A stretch of DNA of 64,000 nt. Source: Streptomyces avicenniae (GTDB taxonomy: Bacteria; Actinomycetota; Actinomycetes; Streptomycetales; Streptomycetaceae). The stretch is taken from contig NZ_JOEK01000020.1 in NCBI RefSeq assembly GCF_000719135.1, forward strand, positions 1 to 64,000, in the 5' to 3' direction. The position numbers and the translations under genes are program-made. Under the pieces are notes generated by a model that was not told the origin of the DNA, did not search any database, and saw only the letters and a list, made by a program, of their open reading frames with translations. Of this stretch, positions 42,922 through 52,248 are shown piece by piece; position 1 is the first letter of the stretch, and every line of letters begins with the position of its first letter.

Positions 42922-44402
42922 CCCCGCTCACCGCGGACATCGACGGCCTCGCCACCGACATCCATCTCCCGGACGGCGCCGGCCCCTTCCCGGCCGTCCT
43001 CGTCCGCACCCCGTACGACAGGCTGCGGCACCGCGCCGAGCTGCGCGGCTGGGCCAGGCGCGGATTCGCCGCCCTGTCCCAGGACGTACGCGGGCGGCAT
43101 GCCTCGGCGGGGGAGTGGCACCCGTACCGGAACGAGGCGGCCGACGGAGCCGAGACGGCGCGCTGGATCCGCCGACAGCCCTGGAGCGACGGCCAGTTGG
43201 TCGCGGCTGGCGCCTCCTACGCCGCGCACTGCGCCCTCGCCCTCGCACTCGACGCGCCCCCGGACGCCCGCGCCGACGCCGTCATCGCCGCCGTCCCCGC
43301 GCTCGGCATCGCCGAGACCGCCCGCGAACCCTCCGGCGTGGAACGGCTGTCGGCCCGCGCCGGGTGGTGGGCGGCGCACGGCGACCGGCGCTACTCCGAC
43401 GAACAGGCCCTGGCCCTGGCCCTCGCCGCCGATCCCGACCTGCTCGCCCACCTGCCGGTGAGCGACCTGCCCGCACGGCTCGGCCGCGGCCTGCCGTCCT
43501 GGCCCGACGTGTGGCGGCAGCGGCGCGTGCCCGACCGACCCGGCACGTGGGCGGGCCTGGCCGCGAAGCCCCTCCTCGCCGTGGGCGGCCACCACGACCA
43601 CTTCGCCGAGGACACGGCGGCACTGTGGCGGCACTGGGGCGGGCCCTCGGCGCGCCTGCTGACGGGCCCCTGGGGCCACGGGCTCGTCGCCGAACCCGGC
43701 CCCGACGCACGCCCGGCACACCGCACGAACCTCGGCGACCTGTACGCCCGCTGGGCCCGCCTCGCCCTCGCCGGAACGCTGCGGCCCGGCCGCCACGGCG
43801 CGGTCGCGCTCGGCGGCAGCCCGCTGTGGCTGCCCGCCGACACCGAGGGCGAGCCGCAGCGCACGGACCTCCTGCCGCTGCACGGGGCCTCGTTCACGGC
43901 CGACCCCCGACACCCCGTGCGCTCGACGACGTTGACCATTCCGGCGGACGGCACCCCCGACCGCTGCCTGCTCGTCAGCGCGCCGCTGACCCACCCGCTG
44001 GACGTCCTCGGCCCCGCCGAAGTACGGCTACGCGCCACCGCCGACACCCCACACGCCGACTGGTTCGCCCGGCTCGCCGCGCTCACCCCCCAGGGCGCCG
44101 CCGAACGGCTCGCCGTGGGCGCCGCCCGGCGCGCCGACCCGCCAGGCCACGCCGCCGAGTTCACCGTGACGCTCGGCCGCCTCGCGCGGCGCCTGCCCGC
44201 GGGCACCAGGCTGCGCCTGGAGATCGCCGGACACCACTTCCCCGCGCACGCCCGCAATCCCCACACGGGCGACGACCCGGTCACGGCCACCCGCCTGCTC
44301 GCCTCCCGGCGCCAGGTCGAGACCGGAAGCGTGACGCTCCGGCTGCCCGTGCTCCGTTCCCGCCCCGAACCCACCGATCCCGCAACGGAGATCCTGCGAT
44401 GA
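42918..44402 (+). CDS. CocE/NonD-type (S15) hydrolase of the peptide cluster
   Basis: 494 residues, GTG 42918 in a GTGA overlap. Alpha/beta hydrolase of the X-Pro dipeptidyl peptidase family: FPAVLVRTPYDRLRHRAEL, SQDVRGRHASAGEW, nucleophile Ser in VAAGASYAAHCALAL near residue 97, Asp region VGGHHDHFAED, His in LTGPWGHGLVAE near residue 253. A C-terminal jelly-roll (LVSAPLTHPLDVLGPAEV, RRLPAGTRLRLEIAGHHFP) is typical of S15 enzymes. No signal peptide. A likely role is leader removal or trimming of the modified peptide, or hydrolysis of an ester intermediate. Confidence 0.85.
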   Translation: MTPLTADIDGLATDIHLPDGAGPFPAVLVRTPYDRLRHRAELRGWARRGFAALSQDVRGRHASAGEWHPYRNEAADGAETARWIRRQPWSDGQLVAAGASYAAHCALALALDAPPDARADAVIAAVPALGIAETAREPSGVERLSARAGWWAAHGDRRYSDEQALALALAADPDLLAHLPVSDLPARLGRGLPSWPDVWRQRRVPDRPGTWAGLAAKPLLAVGGHHDHFAEDTAALWRHWGGPSARLLTGPWGHGLVAEPGPDARPAHRTNLGDLYARWARLALAGTLRPGRHGAVALGGSPLWLPADTEGEPQRTDLLPLHGASFTADPRHPVRSTTLTIPADGTPDRCLLVSAPLTHPLDVLGPAEVRLRATADTPHADWFARLAALTPQGAAERLAVGAARRADPPGHAAEFTVTLGRLARRLPAGTRLRLEIAGHHFPAHARNPHTGDDPVTATRLLASRRQVETGSVTLRLPVLRSRPEPTDPATEILR

Positions 44403-45778
44403 CCGCGCTGCCGCTGGAAGCCCTCGTTGACCCCGTCTGCGGCATCGTCCGCAAGGTCAAGCCCGTCGAACACCCCGCGGGCGCGCCGCCCCGCTACACC
44501 GCGCTCACCGCGGAGATCGCCGACGCCCGCCGCCTCGGCCTGTGGCCCGCCGACCGGGTCTCGCTCGGCACGACCTTCGGTGACCCCGAGGGCGCCAGGA
44601 TCGCCGCCATAGCCGAGGGCGTCGAGCGGTACTGCGGCAACCGCGTGCCGCCGCCGGGCCACCCCGCCGCCCCGCTGCGCGCCACCGCCGCCGAACTGAC
44701 CGGCAAGGAGATGCGGTTGTACGGGCCCGGCGAGCTTCCGGCGTACGCCGACTGGCAGTACGCGCGCGAGCGGTTCCCCTACCGTCCCCTCACGCCCGAC
44801 ACCCCGGCCCTGTGGACGCGAGGCCAGGAGCGGCTGCCCGACGGGGAAGCCGCCGATGTCTGGGCGCCCGTCGCGCTCACGCACCTCAACTGGCGCCAGG
44901 GCGAGCTGCGTTCCCTCCCGCGCACCCACCACCTCAACTACGCCGGGATCGCCACCGGGCAAGGGCTCGACGACGCCGTGCAACGCGGCCTGCTTGAGGT
45001 GGTCGAACGCGACGCGCTTGAGCTGTGGTGGCACCTCGACGGACCGGCCCGCGGCATCGACCCGGCCAGCGTGCCCGGCCTCGCCGACGACCTCGCCGGA
45101 TCGGGGCTCGACGTCCATCTCGTGGAGATGCCCTCCGAGTTCGCCCCCTGCGTGGGGGCGCTCGTCCACGACCGGCGACTCGGCCTGCACGCCGCCGGGT
45201 TCGCCTGCCGCCACGACCCGGCCGATGCCGCCCGCAAGGCCGTCCTCGAAGCGGTCCACACCTGGGTCTTCACCCAGGGCCTCACCGACCCGGACGGCTG
45301 GGTGTTCCAGGCCGTCGAGGCCGGTCTCCTCGCCCGCGGCCTCTACCTCGACCACCGCCCCGACGCCCGCTACCTCGACGCGTGCGGCGAACACTTCGCC
45401 CACGTACGGGACCTGGGCGCACATGTACAGGTCTGGCTGGACGAGCGGATGGCGCCCGAGGCCCGGCGCTTCACCGAACCCGCCCTCGGCGTCGTGCCGT
45501 TGACGGAGATCGAACCTGGCAGCCAGGACCGTCTCGAACGCGCCCTCCGCGACGGCGGCCACCGCGTCATGACGTTCGACCTCACCACCGAGGACGTCGC
45601 GGAGACCCCGCTGCGCGTGGCACGGGTCCTGGTCTCCGGCCTGATCCCCAACGCACCCGCCGCCTTCGGCTACTTCGGCTGCCCACGCCTCGCCGAGGCC
45701 GCCACCGCCCGCGGATGGCGCACGACCGCACCACACGCGCCGGAGCACTTCACGCTCGCTCCGCCGCCGCACATGTAA
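44399..45778 (+). CDS. YcaO-family cyclodehydratase
   Basis: 459 residues, ATG 44399 in ATGA overlap. Hallmarks of the ATP-binding site: IAAIAEGVERYCGNRVPP near residue 68, GIATGQGLDDAVQRGLLEVVERDALELWW near 185-215 (in parts), and AARKAVLEAVHTWVFTQG near 280. YcaO enzymes activate backbone amides with ATP, giving azolines from Ser/Thr/Cys with a ThiF-like partner, or amidines and thioamides with other partners. The C-terminus is LAPPPHM, not the PxPxP typical of azoline-forming members. With the dehydrogenase next door, Ser-derived oxazoles are most likely, but an amidine is possible. Confidence 0.93.
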   Translation: MTALPLEALVDPVCGIVRKVKPVEHPAGAPPRYTALTAEIADARRLGLWPADRVSLGTTFGDPEGARIAAIAEGVERYCGNRVPPPGHPAAPLRATAAELTGKEMRLYGPGELPAYADWQYARERFPYRPLTPDTPALWTRGQERLPDGEAADVWAPVALTHLNWRQGELRSLPRTHHLNYAGIATGQGLDDAVQRGLLEVVERDALELWWHLDGPARGIDPASVPGLADDLAGSGLDVHLVEMPSEFAPCVGALVHDRRLGLHAAGFACRHDPADAARKAVLEAVHTWVFTQGLTDPDGWVFQAVEAGLLARGLYLDHRPDARYLDACGEHFAHVRDLGAHVQVWLDERMAPEARRFTEPALGVVPLTEIEPGSQDRLERALRDGGHRVMTFDLTTEDVAETPLRVARVLVSGLIPNAPAAFGYFGCPRLAEAATARGWRTTAPHAPEHFTLAPPPHM

Positions 45779-45786
45779 GGGCACCC

Positions 45787-46866
45787 GTGGACCTCGTCAC
45801 CGCCCTCGCCCGCGCCCGCTCCGCCGAGAGACCCGCCCCCGACACCCCCGCCGGGGCCGCCGTCCCCGACCTGCCCGGCCCCCCGATCCCGCTGCCCCAG
45901 CCGGGCGCGGGCGAACTGGACCTCGGGACGCTGCTGCGCCTCTCCCTCGCGGCCCAGGACCGGGCAGGACGGCTACGGCCCACCGCCTCGGCCGGGGGCC
46001 TCCACCCCGTGGACGCCACACTCGTCGTCGGCCACAACTGCGCGCTCCCACAGGGTCGTTACGGCTACGACCCGCTGCGCCACCGCGCGCACCTCCTCGG
46101 CCCCACGCCCGACGACACGCCTCCCGGCACGACCGTGGAGCTGTCCCTCACCCCGCAGCGCACCGCCTCCCACTACGGCCACCGCGCCTGGCCCCTGCTG
46201 CTCCTCGACACCGGACACGCCGCCGCGGCCCTCAGCCTCGCCGCCGACGCACTCGGCACCGGCCCGCCCACCCTCCGCCTCGACGGACGATCCGCACACC
46301 CGCTCGCCACCCTGCACATCCCCCCGCCCACCACCGCCCCGAGCGCGCAAGCCCCCACCCCGCACGAGCTGTTGACCCGCCGCAGCGCCCCGCCCCCGCT
46401 GATCGGCGCCCCTCCCGAGGACGCCCTGCGGGCCCTCCTCGCCACCCTCACCGAAGCGAGCGCGGGCGAGATCGCCTGGTGCGCGGCGGTCGGCGGACCA
46501 CGGCCAGGACTCGTCGCCCCGACACCCGAAGGCGCCCTGCGGCGCCTCGCCGCCGGAGAGGCCCGGCCGACGCTCGCCGCCTGGGCCGCCGGTCAGGGAT
46601 GGATCGCGGACGCGGGCGCCGTCCTGCTCGGCCACGGCTGCCCGGCGGACGCCGACGCCCCCCGCATCCGCCGCGCCCACCTCCGGGCCGGACTCGCCGT
46701 CGGCCTGGCCCACGTCGCGGCCGGACGCCTGGGCCTCGCGGCCCGCCCCGTCGGCTCCTGGCAACAGGCAGACCTCGGCGCCGCCCTCGGCGCCCCACCG
46801 GGCGAGGACTGGATCGTCCACGCCCTGGCACTCGGCACCACCCACCCCCGGGAGGGGACCCCATGA
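45787..46866 (+). CDS. SagB-type flavin dehydrogenase of the peptide cluster
   Basis: 359 residues, GTG 45787 with AAGGG upstream. Nitroreductase-like FMN enzyme: GTLLRLSLAAQDRAGRLRPTASAGGLHPVDATLVV in parts (the SAGG(L)HP region binds FMN), a second nitroreductase half with LRAGLAVGLAHVAAGRLGLAARPVGSW, and a C-terminal ALGTTHP. SagB/McbC enzymes oxidise azolines to azoles. The two tandem nitroreductase-like halves fit the SagB type. Overlap with the ABC gene downstream (ATGA) keeps it in the same operon. Sequence is diverged, so activity cannot be certified. Confidence 0.8.
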   Translation: MDLVTALARARSAERPAPDTPAGAAVPDLPGPPIPLPQPGAGELDLGTLLRLSLAAQDRAGRLRPTASAGGLHPVDATLVVGHNCALPQGRYGYDPLRHRAHLLGPTPDDTPPGTTVELSLTPQRTASHYGHRAWPLLLLDTGHAAAALSLAADALGTGPPTLRLDGRSAHPLATLHIPPPTTAPSAQAPTPHELLTRRSAPPPLIGAPPEDALRALLATLTEASAGEIAWCAAVGGPRPGLVAPTPEGALRRLAAGEARPTLAAWAAGQGWIADAGAVLLGHGCPADADAPRIRRAHLRAGLAVGLAHVAAGRLGLAARPVGSWQQADLGAALGAPPGEDWIVHALALGTTHPREGTP

Positions 46867-48602
46867 TCGTCCACCCAGAACTACGCCGCGCCGCACGGCA
46901 CGCACGCCGCACCCTGCTCGCGGCCACCCTCCTCCAGGGAGCGGTCACCCTCACCCATCTCGTGCAGGCCGTCCTGCTCTCCCTCGCGCTCGCCGGAGCG
47001 GCCAGGGGCGACACCGGCCAACTCCCCGCGCTCCTCGGCGCGGTGCTCGCCACCGTCACCGCCCGCGCCGTCCTCGCCCGCGCGCAGCGCCGCACGGCGA
47101 CCCGCGCCGGGGCGCAGGTCAAGGTACGGCTGCGGGACGAACTCGTCGCCCACCTCGGCCGCCTCGGGCCGGCCCACCTCACCACCGCACGCGCCGGGGC
47201 CGTCCGCACCACCCTCGTGGACGGCGTGGAAGGCGTCGATGCGTACGTGTCCCGCTACCTGCCGCAGCTCCTCATCACCCTCACCGTGCCGCCCCTGCTG
47301 CTCGCCGTCCTGGCCGCCGTCGAACCGCTCGCCCTCCTCGGCCTCGTTCCCGCGCTGCTGCTCGCCCTGGGCGGGCCACGCGCCTGGGACCGCCTCCTCG
47401 CCCGGCGTGGCGAGGAGCACTGGGACACGTACGAGCACCTGGGCGCCGACTACCTCGAAGCCCTGCAAGGCATGCCCGTGCTGCGGGCCGCGGGCGCCGT
47501 GGGACGCACCAGGGAACGCCTCGAAGCGCGCTCGGCCGCCCTGCACCGGGCCACCGTCGCCAAGCTCCGCGTCTCCCTCGCCGACACCGGCCTGACCGAC
47601 CTGGCCATCCAGGGCGGCACGACGGCCGCCGCGCTGCTCGCCTCCTGGTCCGCCGTCACCGGGTCCGCCACGGCGACGGCCACCTACCTCGTCCTGCTCC
47701 TCGCCTCCGAGTGCCTGCGGCCCGTGCGCGACCTGTCCCGCGAGTGGCACGCCGGGTACATGGGCGTGTCGGCGGCGGACGGGCTCGCGGCCCTGCGCAC
47801 CGCACAGCCCACGGTCGCCGACACGGGTACGGCCCAGGCCGACTGGCCCGCCCCGCCCCGACTGCACTTCCAGGACGTCGAGTTCGGCTACGGCGACGCG
47901 GAGGAACCCGTCCTGCGCGGCGTCACCTTCACCGCCGAGGCCGGACGCACCACCGCGATCGTCGGCCCCTCGGGCGCGGGCAAGTCCACGCTCATCTCCC
48001 TGCTCCTTCGCCACCGCGACCCGCTGCGCGGCCGGATCACCCTCGACGGCCGCGACGTGGCCGCGTACACGCTCGACTCGCTGCGCCGGGGCATCGCCGT
48101 CGTCTCCCAGGACACCTACCTCTTCCACGCCACCATCGCCGACAACCTGCGCCTGGCCAGGCCGGACGCCATGGACGAGGCCCTGGCCCGCGCCGCGCGC
48201 ACCGCCGGGATCCACGACGAGATCACCGCCCTCCCCGACGGCTACGCCACCGTCCTCGGCGAACGCGGCGCCACCCTCTCCGGCGGCCAGCGCCAGCGGC
48301 TCGCCCTGGCGCGCGCCCTGCTGGCCGACGCGCGGGTCCTCGTCCTGGACGAGGCCACCAGCGCGGTGGACGAACGCCGCGAGGCCGACATCGTCCGCGA
48401 CCTGCCGGACGCCACGGGCGGCAGGACCGTCCTCGTCGTCGCCCACCGCCTCGCCGCCGTCCGGCACGCCGACCGGATCGTGGTGCTGGACGGCGGACGG
48501 GTGGACGCCGTCGGCGGGCACACCGCCCTCGTCGGGGCCGGGGGCCTCTACGCGCAGCTCGTCACGGCAGGCCACCCGCACGAAGAGGAAGTCACCGTAT
48601 GA
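46863..48602 (+). CDS. ABC exporter half A (CydD-like)
   Basis: 579 residues: membrane domain of about 320 residues with six segments (LQGAVTLTHLVQAVLLSLALA, YLPQLLITLTVPPLLLAVLAA, ALLASWSAVTGSATATATYL), then an ATPase: Walker A VGPSGAGKSTLISL, Q-loop VVSQDTYLFHAT, signature LSGGQRQRLALARALL, Walker B VLVLDEATSAVDE and switch His AHRLAAVRHADR. It resembles the CydD/CydC and lipid-type half exporters. No N-terminal C39 peptidase, so the leader must be removed by another enzyme. It pairs with the next gene (4-base overlap). Confidence 0.92.
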   Translation: MIVHPELRRAARHARRTLLAATLLQGAVTLTHLVQAVLLSLALAGAARGDTGQLPALLGAVLATVTARAVLARAQRRTATRAGAQVKVRLRDELVAHLGRLGPAHLTTARAGAVRTTLVDGVEGVDAYVSRYLPQLLITLTVPPLLLAVLAAVEPLALLGLVPALLLALGGPRAWDRLLARRGEEHWDTYEHLGADYLEALQGMPVLRAAGAVGRTRERLEARSAALHRATVAKLRVSLADTGLTDLAIQGGTTAAALLASWSAVTGSATATATYLVLLLASECLRPVRDLSREWHAGYMGVSAADGLAALRTAQPTVADTGTAQADWPAPPRLHFQDVEFGYGDAEEPVLRGVTFTAEAGRTTAIVGPSGAGKSTLISLLLRHRDPLRGRITLDGRDVAAYTLDSLRRGIAVVSQDTYLFHATIADNLRLARPDAMDEALARAARTAGIHDEITALPDGYATVLGERGATLSGGQRQRLALARALLADARVLVLDEATSAVDERREADIVRDLPDATGGRTVLVVAHRLAAVRHADRIVVLDGGRVDAVGGHTALVGAGGLYAQLVTAGHPHEEEVTV

Positions 48603-50347
48603 ACACCACCGCCACCGACCACACAGCGGCGCCCCCGCGCGGAGCACTGCGCGCCCTGCTGCCCGCGCTCGCCGGACACCGCGCCATGGTCGCCCGCACC
48701 TGCGCGACCGCCCTCGTCGAACAGGGCTCCCTCGTCGCCCTCCTGACACTGGCCGCGCACACCGTCGGCACCGCCGTCACCGAGGGCCGCGCCCCTGGCG
48801 GCGGCACGATCACCGCACTCGTCGTCCTCGTTCTCGTCCGCGCCCTGGCGACCTGGCGCGAGATGGACCTCTCGCACGACCTGGCCTACCGCGTGCTGGC
48901 CGAGCTGCGCGTCCGCGTCTTCGACGGGCTCGCCCGCGGCGCGCCCGCCCGCGTCGCCGGGAAGCGCAGCGGAGAACTGGCCGCCACCGCGATGGCCGAC
49001 GTCGAGGCCCTCGAATTCTTCTACGCCCACACCACCGCCCAACTCCTCGCCTCCGGAGTCGTGTTCACCGGCGGCGCCGCGACGCTCGCCGCGGTCGAGC
49101 CGTGGCTCCTGGCGGCGCTCCTGCCGGTCGCCGCCCTGCTCGCCGCCGCCCCCTTCACCGACGCACGCGGACGCGCCGCACGGGGCGCGCGCACCAGGGC
49201 GGCCACCGCGAAGCTGTCGGCCGACACCGTGGACACCGTGGACGGGCTCCGCGAACTGCTCGCCTCCGGAGCCCTCCCCAGGCAGCGCGACCGCCTCGCG
49301 GACCAAGGCGTGACGGTGGGCGAGGCACAGCGCGCCGAGGCCACCTGGGACGCCACGGCCGCCGCCGTCCGCGACCTGCTCACCGTCCTCGCGGTCCTCG
49401 GCGTGGTCGCCGCCGCGGCACGGTCCGCCGCCTCGGGGGGACTGCACGGCGCCTGGGTCCCGGCCGCGATGGCGCTGGCCCTGTCGGTGCTCGGCCCGGT
49501 CGCCGAGTCGGCCGCCGCCGTGAGCCGCGCCGTGGGGCTGCGCGCGGCGGCGGCCCGGGTCGGCGCGGCACTCGACGCGCCCGCCCTCGCCCCGCCGCCC
49601 GCCTCCCCGCACCCCCTCCCGCCCGGCCCCCTCGGCGTACGGCTGCACGCCGTCGGCTTCGACTACGGCGGCCCGCCCGTGCTGGACGGCGTCGAGCTGA
49701 CCGTCCCCGCCGGGCTGACCGTCGCCCTCGTCGGCGCATCCGGCGCCGGCAAATCGACCTGCGCCCACCTGCTGGCCCGCTTCTGGGACCCCACCACGGG
49801 AGCCGTCCAACTGCTGCCCGAGGACGGCCCGCCCCTCGACCTGCGCGACCTGTCGGACGCCGCGCTCCGCGCCGCCGTCGCCGTGGTCGGCCAGGACGCC
49901 CCCCTCTTCCACGGCACCCTCGCCGACAACCTGCGCCTCGGCGCACCCGACGCGGACGACGCCCTCCTCGCCGCGACGGCGCGCACGTGCGGCGTCGATC
50001 TGATCGCCCCCCTCGACACCCTCGTCGGCGAACGCGGCGCCACGGTCTCCGGCGGCCAGCGCGCCCGCATCTCCCTGGCCCGCGCCCTGCTGGCCGGGCC
50101 GCGCGTCCTCGTGCTGGACGAGACGACCGCCCACCTGGACAACACCGGTGACGCGCGCCTCGCCGCCGCCATCGGCGGGAGCGGGCGCACCACGCTCGTC
50201 ATCGCCCACCGGCGCGCCACCATCCGCCGCGCCGACCGCATCGCCGTCCTCGAAGCGGGCCGTATCGCCGAGGAGGGCACCTGGGACGAGCTGACCGCCC
50301 GCCCCGGCAGCGCCCTCCTCCGCGTCCTGGCCGACGCGCCCTCCTGA
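48599..50347 (+). CDS. ABC exporter half B (CydC-like)
   Basis: 582 residues. Membrane segments include MVARTCATALVEQGSLVALL, LLASGVVFTGGAATLAAVEPW, LLTVLAVLGVVAAAARSAAS. ATPase motifs: VGASGAGKSTCAHLLARFW, VVGQDAPLFHGTLADNL, signature VSGGQRARISLARALLAG, Walker B VLVLDETTAHLDN, AHRRATIRRADR. In Walker B Glu is present, so both sites may be active. It should form a heterodimer with half A to export the mature peptide (inferred). It is the last gene of the operon, closed by the strong stem-loop at 50354. Confidence 0.92.
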   Translation: MNTTATDHTAAPPRGALRALLPALAGHRAMVARTCATALVEQGSLVALLTLAAHTVGTAVTEGRAPGGGTITALVVLVLVRALATWREMDLSHDLAYRVLAELRVRVFDGLARGAPARVAGKRSGELAATAMADVEALEFFYAHTTAQLLASGVVFTGGAATLAAVEPWLLAALLPVAALLAAAPFTDARGRAARGARTRAATAKLSADTVDTVDGLRELLASGALPRQRDRLADQGVTVGEAQRAEATWDATAAAVRDLLTVLAVLGVVAAAARSAASGGLHGAWVPAAMALALSVLGPVAESAAAVSRAVGLRAAAARVGAALDAPALAPPPASPHPLPPGPLGVRLHAVGFDYGGPPVLDGVELTVPAGLTVALVGASGAGKSTCAHLLARFWDPTTGAVQLLPEDGPPLDLRDLSDAALRAAVAVVGQDAPLFHGTLADNLRLGAPDADDALLAATARTCGVDLIAPLDTLVGERGATVSGGQRARISLARALLAGPRVLVLDETTAHLDNTGDARLAAAIGGSGRTTLVIAHRRATIRRADRIAVLEAGRIAEEGTWDELTARPGSALLRVLADAPS

Positions 50348-50353
50348 CGCCGA

Positions 50354-50383
50354 GAGGCCGGGCGGCATGCACCGCCCGGCCTC
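50354..50383. terminator. Strong stem-loop between peptide operon and uptake operon
   Basis: A perfect 12-bp stem, GAGGCCGGGCGG (50354-50365) with its complement (50372-50383) and a 6-base loop CATGCA. It lies between the converging exporter and binding-protein genes, and can stop transcription from both sides. Confidence 0.88.
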
Positions 50384-50407
50384 CCGGTCCATCACCCGCG
50401 CCCGGCG

Positions 50408-51430
50408 TCAGAACGCCCCGGGGTAGAGCCCGGCCGCGATCTCCGCGACCGCGTCCACGTTCCCGAGCGTGCCGGGGTAGGCGTCCGCCGCCGAGATGGC
50501 GACGAGCCGGTCCTCGCGCACCGCGTCGAGGTCGGGGAACGTCCGCGCCAGGTAGTCGCGGGTCGCCTGCTCGTGCTCCGGGCCGCTGACCGCGAACACC
50601 AGGGCGTCCGGGGCGCGTTCCGCCAGCACCTCCGGGTTGATCTGGGCGGCGAAGAAGTCGGCGAACGCGGCGTCGTCGGGCCCGAACACGTTCTCGCCCC
50701 CCGCGCGCCTGATGATGTCGTACTCGATCCCGGCGCCGATCGCGGAGAGCGTGCCGCCCTCGACGTAGACCTGGGCGACCGTCACCGGCTCCTCGCCCGA
50801 GACGGCCTCCGTCACCTCGTCCAGCCTGGCCTGTGACGCCTCCGCCAGGCCCGAGGCGGCCTCGGCCGCCCCCAGCGCGCGGCCCAGGGACTCCAGGTCG
50901 GTGAAGAGGTCGTCCACCGTGCCGGTCATGCGGCGGTCCTCGCAGCCGCCGGTGGCGATGTACGCGGCCACGCCCGCCTCGTCCAGCTGCGCGATGCTGG
51001 CGAACCCCTGCTCGGCGGTGAACTCGTAGGCCGTGGGCGCGAACACGAAGTCGGGCCCGGCCTGGAGCAGCACCTCACGCGTGGGGGGCGCGTCCTCGCT
51101 GAGCACGGGTATGCCCTCCGCCTCGGCGCGCAGGTCGTCGGGCAGCGGCGCGGTGGCGGTCTGCGCCTGGCCCACCATCCGGTCGGCGAGGCCCAGGCGC
51201 AGCAGCAGCTCCGTCTGGGACGGGCTCAGGCCCACGATCGCCTCGGGAGGGCGCGGAAGGTCGATCTCCCGGCCGCAGTTGGTGAGGACGGTCGCCTGCT
51301 CGCCGCCGGTCGCCTCGGCGTCCGGCTCCTGCTCGGTGACCCCCGAGCCGCAGGCCGTCAGCGTGAGGACGCCGAGGGAGGTGAGGGCTGTTCCCGCGGC
51401 GGCGAAGCGGGAGAGGAGGGGACGGGGCAT
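50408..51430 (-). CDS. Lipoprotein binding protein for a metal chelate (FecB/BtuF type)
   Basis: 340 residues, ATG 51430 after AAGGAG. Lipoprotein signal ALTSLGVLTLTACGS (lipid Cys near residue 27). A type III (helix-backbone) binding fold: RPPEAIVGLSPSQTELLLRLGLADRMVGQ, EVLLQAGPDFVFAPTAYEF, YIATGGCEDRR, AGGENVFGPDDAAFADFF, INPEVLAERAPDALVF. The family binds ferric siderophores, haem, cobalamin or other metal chelates. Two extra Cys (TNCGREI and GGCEDRR) could form a disulfide. It is the last gene of the uptake operon that has a Zur-like box upstream. Confidence 0.88.
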   Translation of the reverse strand: MPRPLLSRFAAAGTALTSLGVLTLTACGSGVTEQEPDAEATGGEQATVLTNCGREIDLPRPPEAIVGLSPSQTELLLRLGLADRMVGQAQTATAPLPDDLRAEAEGIPVLSEDAPPTREVLLQAGPDFVFAPTAYEFTAEQGFASIAQLDEAGVAAYIATGGCEDRRMTGTVDDLFTDLESLGRALGAAEAASGLAEASQARLDEVTEAVSGEEPVTVAQVYVEGGTLSAIGAGIEYDIIRRAGGENVFGPDDAAFADFFAAQINPEVLAERAPDALVFAVSGPEHEQATRDYLARTFPDLDAVREDRLVAISAADAYPGTLGNVDAVAEIAAGLYPGAF

Positions 51431-52248
51431 GACGTGTGCTCCTTGACTGGGTGCTCGGGCGCCGGACTGTCCGGTGAGCGGGACGGCAGGGGGGAGAAGG
51501 CGATCAGGGGACGTCCGCTCGCCGGGTGGGCGAGCACGTCGGCCCGGACGCCGAAGACGTCGTGGATCAGGTCGGGCGTCAGCACGTCCGCCGGGGGGCC
51601 CTGGGCGACGATCCGGCCCGCCCGCAGGACGGCGACGACGTCGCAGTGGGCCGCCGCCAGGTTCAGGTCGTGCAGCGCGGCGAGCGTGGTCAGCCCCAAC
51701 TCGCCGATGATCCGCATCAGTTCGAGTTGGAACGAGATGTCCAGATGGTTGGTCGGCTCGTCCAGCACCAGCACCTGGCTCTCCTGGACCAGGGCGCGCG
51801 CCAGCAGGACGCGCTGCTTCTCGCCGCCGGAGAGCCCGGCGAAGGGCCGTCCCGCCAGGTCCGCGGCGCCGACGCGGGCGAGGGCGCGGTCGGCGAGCGC
51901 GAGGTCGCGCGGGGAGTCGCCGCCGAAGCCGCGGTGGTGGGGCAGGCGCCCGAGGAGGACGATGTCGAGGACGTCCAGGTCGAAGTCGGCGGTGGACTCC
52001 TGCGTCATGACGGCGACCTGCCGCGCCACGGTCCGCGGCGGCAGCGTCCACACGTCCTGCCCGCCCACGGCGACCGTGCCGGACTCGGGCCTGGTGACCC
52101 GGTAGAGGCTGCGCAGCAGCGAGGACTTGCCGCTGCCGTTGGGGCCGACGAGCCCGGCGACCTGGCCGGGCTCGACGCGGAACGTCGCCCCGTGCACCAC
52201 GCGGCTGCCGCCCCGGCGGACGACGACGTCCGTGAAGTCGATCCTCAT
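51358..52248 (-). CDS. ABC ATPase of the chelate uptake system (FecE/BtuD type)
   Basis: 296 residues, ATG 52248 overlapping the permease stop. Walker A VGPNGSGKSSLLRSLY near residue 36, Q-loop VMTQEST, signature LSGGEKQRVLLARALVQ, Walker B VLVLDEPTNHLDI, switch LHDLNLAAAHCD, then the importer-type tail GPPADVLTPDLIHDVFGV. The gene runs 73 bases into the binding-protein gene in another frame, giving a Pro/Ser-rich tail of about 25 residues (EHPVKEHTSCPVPSSP) beyond the conserved fold. This long overlap is odd but clear. Confidence 0.9.
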   Translation of the reverse strand: MRIDFTDVVVRRGGSRVVHGATFRVEPGQVAGLVGPNGSGKSSLLRSLYRVTRPESGTVAVGGQDVWTLPPRTVARQVAVMTQESTADFDLDVLDIVLLGRLPHHRGFGGDSPRDLALADRALARVGAADLAGRPFAGLSGGEKQRVLLARALVQESQVLVLDEPTNHLDISFQLELMRIIGELGLTTLAALHDLNLAAAHCDVVAVLRAGRIVAQGPPADVLTPDLIHDVFGVRADVLAHPASGRPLIAFSPLPSRSPDSPAPEHPVKEHTSCPVPSSPASPPREQPSPPSASSR

